This document shows, one piece after another, positions 61,120 to 64,000 of a DNA stretch of 64,000 nt. The notes below the pieces were generated by a model. That model was given only the letters and a program-made list of their open reading frames with translations, ran no database searches and was not told where the DNA came from. The stretch's first letter is position 1, and the number at the start of each line of letters is the position of its first letter. The stretch is from Ruminococcaceae bacterium BL-6. GTDB taxonomy: Bacteria; Bacillota; Clostridia; Oscillospirales; Acutalibacteraceae. The stretch covers positions 1,984,001-2,048,000 of the forward strand of contig LR778135.1 in NCBI GenBank assembly GCA_902810075.1, read 5' to 3'. The translations under genes were made by a program, and so were the position numbers.

Positions 61120-63489
61120 ATGGCTGACGAGACAGCACAAACTTATTTTGAACGTTTTCAACCGGACTATACGGCCGGCCTGTCGCCGGAGCAGGTCGAG
61201 CTTCGGCACCGGCAGGGGCTTTTCAACGCGGAATCGGATCTGAAGACAAAAACGGACAAGCAGATCATTCTGCAGAACATCGTGACGCCCTTCAACATAT
61301 TAAATGCGGTTCTGGCGCTTTTGATCATTCTGGTGGGCTCCTATAAAAACCTGCTTTTCATGGGGGTGATCGTGTGCAACACCTGCATCGGCGCCTTTCA
61401 GGAAATCCGTGCCAAGCGGACCATCGACCGGCTGGCGCTGATCGCCGCGCCCAAGGCGAAAGTCGTGCGCGGCGGGGTCGTTTCCAGCATCGGCGTGCAC
61501 GAGCTGGTTCTGGACGACATCTTCCTGCTGGAAGCCGGCAGCCAGATCTGCACCGACTGCATCGTTGCGGAAGGCGAATGCGAAGTGAACGAATCCCTTC
61601 TGACGGGGGAATCCGACCCGGTGCCGAAAAAGCCGGGAGACCTTCTTCTTTCGGGCAGCTTCGTCGCAAGCGGAAGCTGCCGCGCAAAGGTGGAACATAT
61701 CGGCGCCGACAATTATGCGGAAAAGATTTCCAACGGCGCGAAATATATGAAAAAACCCAATTCCGAAATCATGAACTGGATCAACCGGATCATCCGGCTG
61801 ATCGGGGTTCTGATCATCCCCATCGGACTGATGCTTTTCTACAAGCAGATTCATGCCCCGGGGGAGACGTTCAGCCGGTCCGTTGTCACAACGGTGGCCG
61901 CGCTGATCGGCATGATCCCGGAAGGGCTGGTCCTTCTGACCAGCGTGGTGCTGGCCGTCAGCGTCATCCGGCTTTCCCGGCACAAGACGCTGGTGCAGGA
62001 GCTTTACTGCATCGAAACCCTCGCCCGCGTGGACATGCTCTGTCTGGACAAAACCGGGACCATCACCGAAGGTACCCTGCAGTTCGAGCGGATGGTCCCG
62101 TTCGGGAAGATCACCCCGGAGCAGGTGCGGACGGCGCTGGGCGCCCTGACCTGCTCGCTGCGGGACAACAACCCCACCATGGACGCGCTGCGGGAAAAAT
62201 TCCACACCTCGCCCGGCTGGGCCTGTACCGAAAGCGTCCCCTTCTCCTCCGCGAACAAATGGAGCGGCGCCACGTTCGACAAAATCGGCACCTTCGTCCT
62301 GGGGGCCGCCGAAATCGTGATGGGCCCCCGTTTTTCCGAGATCCGCGAAGCGGCGGAGCAATACTCCCGCACCGGGCAGCGCGTGCTTTTGCTGGCGTTT
62401 TCCCCGAATGGATTTTCCGGGAAAAAGCTGCCGGAGCATCCGGTTCCGCTGGCCCTTCTGCTGCTCAGCGACAAGATCCGGCCCGAGGCTCCGGAAACCT
62501 TGCGGTATTTTGCCGAGCAGGGCGTATGCCTGAAGGTGATTTCGGGGGACAGCCCCATCACGGTGGCGAACATCGCCAAAAAAGCGGGGCTGCCCGGCGC
62601 GGAAAAGCAGATCGACGCGACAAAGCTGAAAACGCCGGAAGCGTTAAAGCAGGCGGCGGAAGAATATACGGTGTTCGGACGCGTCACCCCCCAGCAGAAG
62701 CTGGAACTGGTACAGGCGCTGAAAAAAAACGGACATACCGTCGCGATGACGGGGGACGGAGTCAACGACGTGCTGGCATTGAAGGAATCCGACTGCAGCA
62801 TCGCGATGGCATCCGGCAGCGAGGCGGCGAGGACGGTTTCCCAGCTTGTTCTGCTGGATTCCGATTTTTCCTCCCTTCCCCTGGTGGTGCACGAAGGGCG
62901 GCGCTCCATCAACAATCTTCAGCGCTCCGCTTCCCTGTTTCTGGTCAAGGCCTTTTTTTCCGCGATCATCGCGGTATATTTCATTTTTTCCACCCACAGC
63001 TATCCGTTTCAGCCGATCCAGTTCACCCTGATCAACACGTTCACGATCGGGATTCCTTCTTTTATTTTAGCGCTTGAGCCGAATAAAGAAAGAATGAAAG
63101 GTAAATTTATTGTGAACATTGTGAAAAAATCTTTGCCGGGAATGCTGACGATGGTGCTGAATATTGTCCTTTTGATGCCGATCTGTTCGTTTATGCGCTT
63201 TTCCCCCGAGCAGATCTCGACCATCGCGGTCATTCTGACCGGCTTTACGGGGCTGATCAACCTGCTGCGCGTCTGCCTGCCGTTTAACCTGCTGCGGGCG
63301 GCCCTGTTTTACTCGATGGCGGGCGGGTTTGTCGCCTCGATGATCTGTTTCTCCGAATTCTTCTCGCTGATCCCGCTCACGCTGCCCATGCTGATGGTGA
63401 TTCTGCCGATGCTGGCCTTCGCCGTGTGCATGATGGGCGTGGTGCTTCACATGGTGGAACGGGTTTTAATGAGAAAAATCGGAGACTGA
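61120..63489 (+). CDS. P-type cation ATPase, CtpE-like
   Basis: A 789-residue E1-E2 ATPase. Actuator TGES at 162-165, membrane motif IPEGL at 266-270, phosphorylated Asp310 in DKTGTIT, ATP-binding middle, then the hinge TGDGVNDVLALKESD. Eight to ten membrane helices, with four to six after the hinge. PEGL in the fourth helix instead of a CPx or the Ca-ATPase PEGLP/A pattern is characteristic of the CtpE group, for which calcium uptake was reported in mycobacteria; the ion here is not proven. ATG 61120 has GGGCGGGG 10 bases upstream; the in-frame TTG 61057 lies in the promoter. Confidence 0.9.
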   Translation: MADETAQTYFERFQPDYTAGLSPEQVELRHRQGLFNAESDLKTKTDKQIILQNIVTPFNILNAVLALLIILVGSYKNLLFMGVIVCNTCIGAFQEIRAKRTIDRLALIAAPKAKVVRGGVVSSIGVHELVLDDIFLLEAGSQICTDCIVAEGECEVNESLLTGESDPVPKKPGDLLLSGSFVASGSCRAKVEHIGADNYAEKISNGAKYMKKPNSEIMNWINRIIRLIGVLIIPIGLMLFYKQIHAPGETFSRSVVTTVAALIGMIPEGLVLLTSVVLAVSVIRLSRHKTLVQELYCIETLARVDMLCLDKTGTITEGTLQFERMVPFGKITPEQVRTALGALTCSLRDNNPTMDALREKFHTSPGWACTESVPFSSANKWSGATFDKIGTFVLGAAEIVMGPRFSEIREAAEQYSRTGQRVLLLAFSPNGFSGKKLPEHPVPLALLLLSDKIRPEAPETLRYFAEQGVCLKVISGDSPITVANIAKKAGLPGAEKQIDATKLKTPEALKQAAEEYTVFGRVTPQQKLELVQALKKNGHTVAMTGDGVNDVLALKESDCSIAMASGSEAARTVSQLVLLDSDFSSLPLVVHEGRRSINNLQRSASLFLVKAFFSAIIAVYFIFSTHSYPFQPIQFTLINTFTIGIPSFILALEPNKERMKGKFIVNIVKKSLPGMLTMVLNIVLLMPICSFMRFSPEQISTIAVILTGFTGLINLLRVCLPFNLLRAALFYSMAGGFVASMICFSEFFSLIPLTLPMLMVILPMLAFAVCMMGVVLHMVERVLMRKIGD

Positions 63490-63555
63490 GCGGAGACCCG
63501 GCCGTGCACGGCGCGGGCTTTGGCCCGCGTGAAAAATTCCTCCGCACAGCAAAAA

Positions 63556-63596
63556 GCCCGGCGTTCCGATGATTGACGGATCGCCGGGCCTTCAAT
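63556..63596 (+). terminator. Possible terminator after the P-type ATPase
   Basis: GCCCGGCG (63556-63563) pairs with CGCCGGGC (63582-63589) across 18 bases; the following T-run is short (CTTCAATC). The other strand has TTTTT. Confidence 0.55.
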
Positions 63597-63653
63597 CATA
63601 TTCGGCGATTTTTTTGAATTTCAGAATTTCAGGCAGACAGGCGTGTCCCGTTA

Positions 63654-63707
63654 TTGACAAAATCAGAATGCGGGTTTATACTATGTATTGCTATTTAGTA
63701 TTGCTAT
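63654..63707 (+). promoter_or_regulatory. Promoter of the PadR gene with direct repeats
   Basis: TTGACA (63654-63659), 17 bases, TATACT (63677-63682). Downstream, TATTGCTAT occurs twice (63686-63694 and 63699-63707), 13 bases apart, at the likely start point; PadR may bind here. Confidence 0.6.
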
Positions 63708-63749
63708 GTATATCTATCTTTTGACTTCTGAAAAGGAGAACGGACGATT

Positions 63750-64000
63750 GTGGACAGCAAGTATATTCAGCAATTCAAAAAAGGAACCTTCGAAATGATC
63801 CTCTTATGCCTGATTGCAGAAAAAGAGACATACGGATATGAAATTATTACGGAATTGAACCGGACGGGCGGGGAAATATTCGGATACGCCAAAGAGGGCA
63901 CGATTTACCCGATGCTGTACCGGCTGCAGGCCGCCGGTCTCATTCAATGCCGGCTTGTCCCGTCGCAGGCAAACGGAGGATCCAAAAAATACTATTCCCT
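63750..64000 (+). CDS. PadR family transcriptional regulator (5' part)
   Basis: GTG 63750 follows AAAAGGAG and opens 83 codons that run off the right edge. QQFKKGTFEMILLCLIAEKETYGYEI and GTIYPMLYRLQAAGLIQ are the PadR winged-helix; the wing continues GGSKKYYS. PadR regulators usually control a neighbouring membrane protein or efflux gene, which would lie beyond the window. Confidence 0.9.
   Translation, partial: MDSKYIQQFKKGTFEMILLCLIAEKETYGYEIITELNRTGGEIFGYAKEGTIYPMLYRLQAAGLIQCRLVPSQANGGSKKYYS

Overview
The window looks like a chromosomal segment of a fairly GC-rich anaerobic Clostridia, most likely of the Oscillospirales/Ruminococcaceae type. This is an inference from content: a CtsR-McsA-McsB-ClpC stress operon, a monomeric [FeFe] hydrogenase, Rex, formate-tetrahydrofolate ligase, TepA, a TSCPD-domain protein, a Gly/Cys-rich small protein, AGGAGG-type ribosome binding sites and near-consensus sigma-A promoters. 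I see no phage, plasmid, rRNA, transposase or CRISPR array. Almost everything is ordinary single-copy chromosomal gene content; the less ordinary material lies between the genes.

Layout. 0-7 kb: an IclR regulator (divergent from a gene leaving the left edge), then aspS-gatC-gatA-gatB and a small GNAT. 7-11 kb: a candidate structured RNA, DUF4491, a sugar O-acetyltransferase, a 19-codon micro-gene, an XpaC-like protein, tRNA-Asp and tRNA-Thr, and a Zn-phospholipase-like protein. 11-20 kb: a MalT-like STAND regulator, YitT, then the minus-strand group fhs-tsaE-tsaB-rpiB::upp, in which RpiB and uracil phosphoribosyltransferase are one continuous reading frame. 19-28 kb: RodA/FtsW, a 33-residue protein divergent from a ribbon-helix-helix regulator, DUF3006 with a ComEC-like hydrolase, FtsK/SpoIIIE, UppP, TepA. 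27-36 kb: TraX, Rex, a MarR/hydrolase pair sharing an operator, a GntR-RCK_C (BusR-like) regulator, pyrG with a probable attenuator, thioredoxin, a cyclophilin lipoprotein, an S1-domain protein. 36-46 kb: the ctsR-mcsA-mcsB-clpC operon with duplicated CtsR sites, a Cys-rich small protein, TSCPD and PHP proteins, an ABC exporter and a [FeFe] hydrogenase. 46-57 kb: a GntR(YtrA-type)-ABC operon, DegV, GuaB, an HD protein, an MFS-TetR-PEBP operon and a second ABC operon whose promoter carries the same 36-bp operator layout as the GntR gene. 57-64 kb: RsiV-like protein, a diguanylate cyclase, an O-antigen-ligase-like protein, a CtpE-type P-type ATPase and the start of a PadR regulator.

How things fit. 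aspS plus gatCAB suggests the indirect route to Asn-tRNA and/or Gln-tRNA. Fhs feeds one-carbon units into folate metabolism. TsaE and TsaB belong to t6A tRNA modification. RpiB::Upp and PyrG touch pentose phosphate and pyrimidine metabolism. Regulatory wiring can be read directly in several places: CtsR boxes over its own promoter, a MarR-type operator repeated before a hydrolase, a YtrA-type operator repeated before two ABC operons, and a palindrome between a ribbon-helix-helix gene and its divergent neighbour.

The most unusual non-genic signals are a dispersed family of pyrimidine/purine hairpins with similar flanks (about seven or eight copies), a 155-bp terminal-inverted-repeat element that supplies the stop codon of the marR gene, a half-copy of that element near clpC, and two tandem arrays (50-bp units at 48.8 kb, 77-bp units at 52.4 kb). 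All start sites, promoters and operators below were read by eye; no similarity searches or structure calculations were run.
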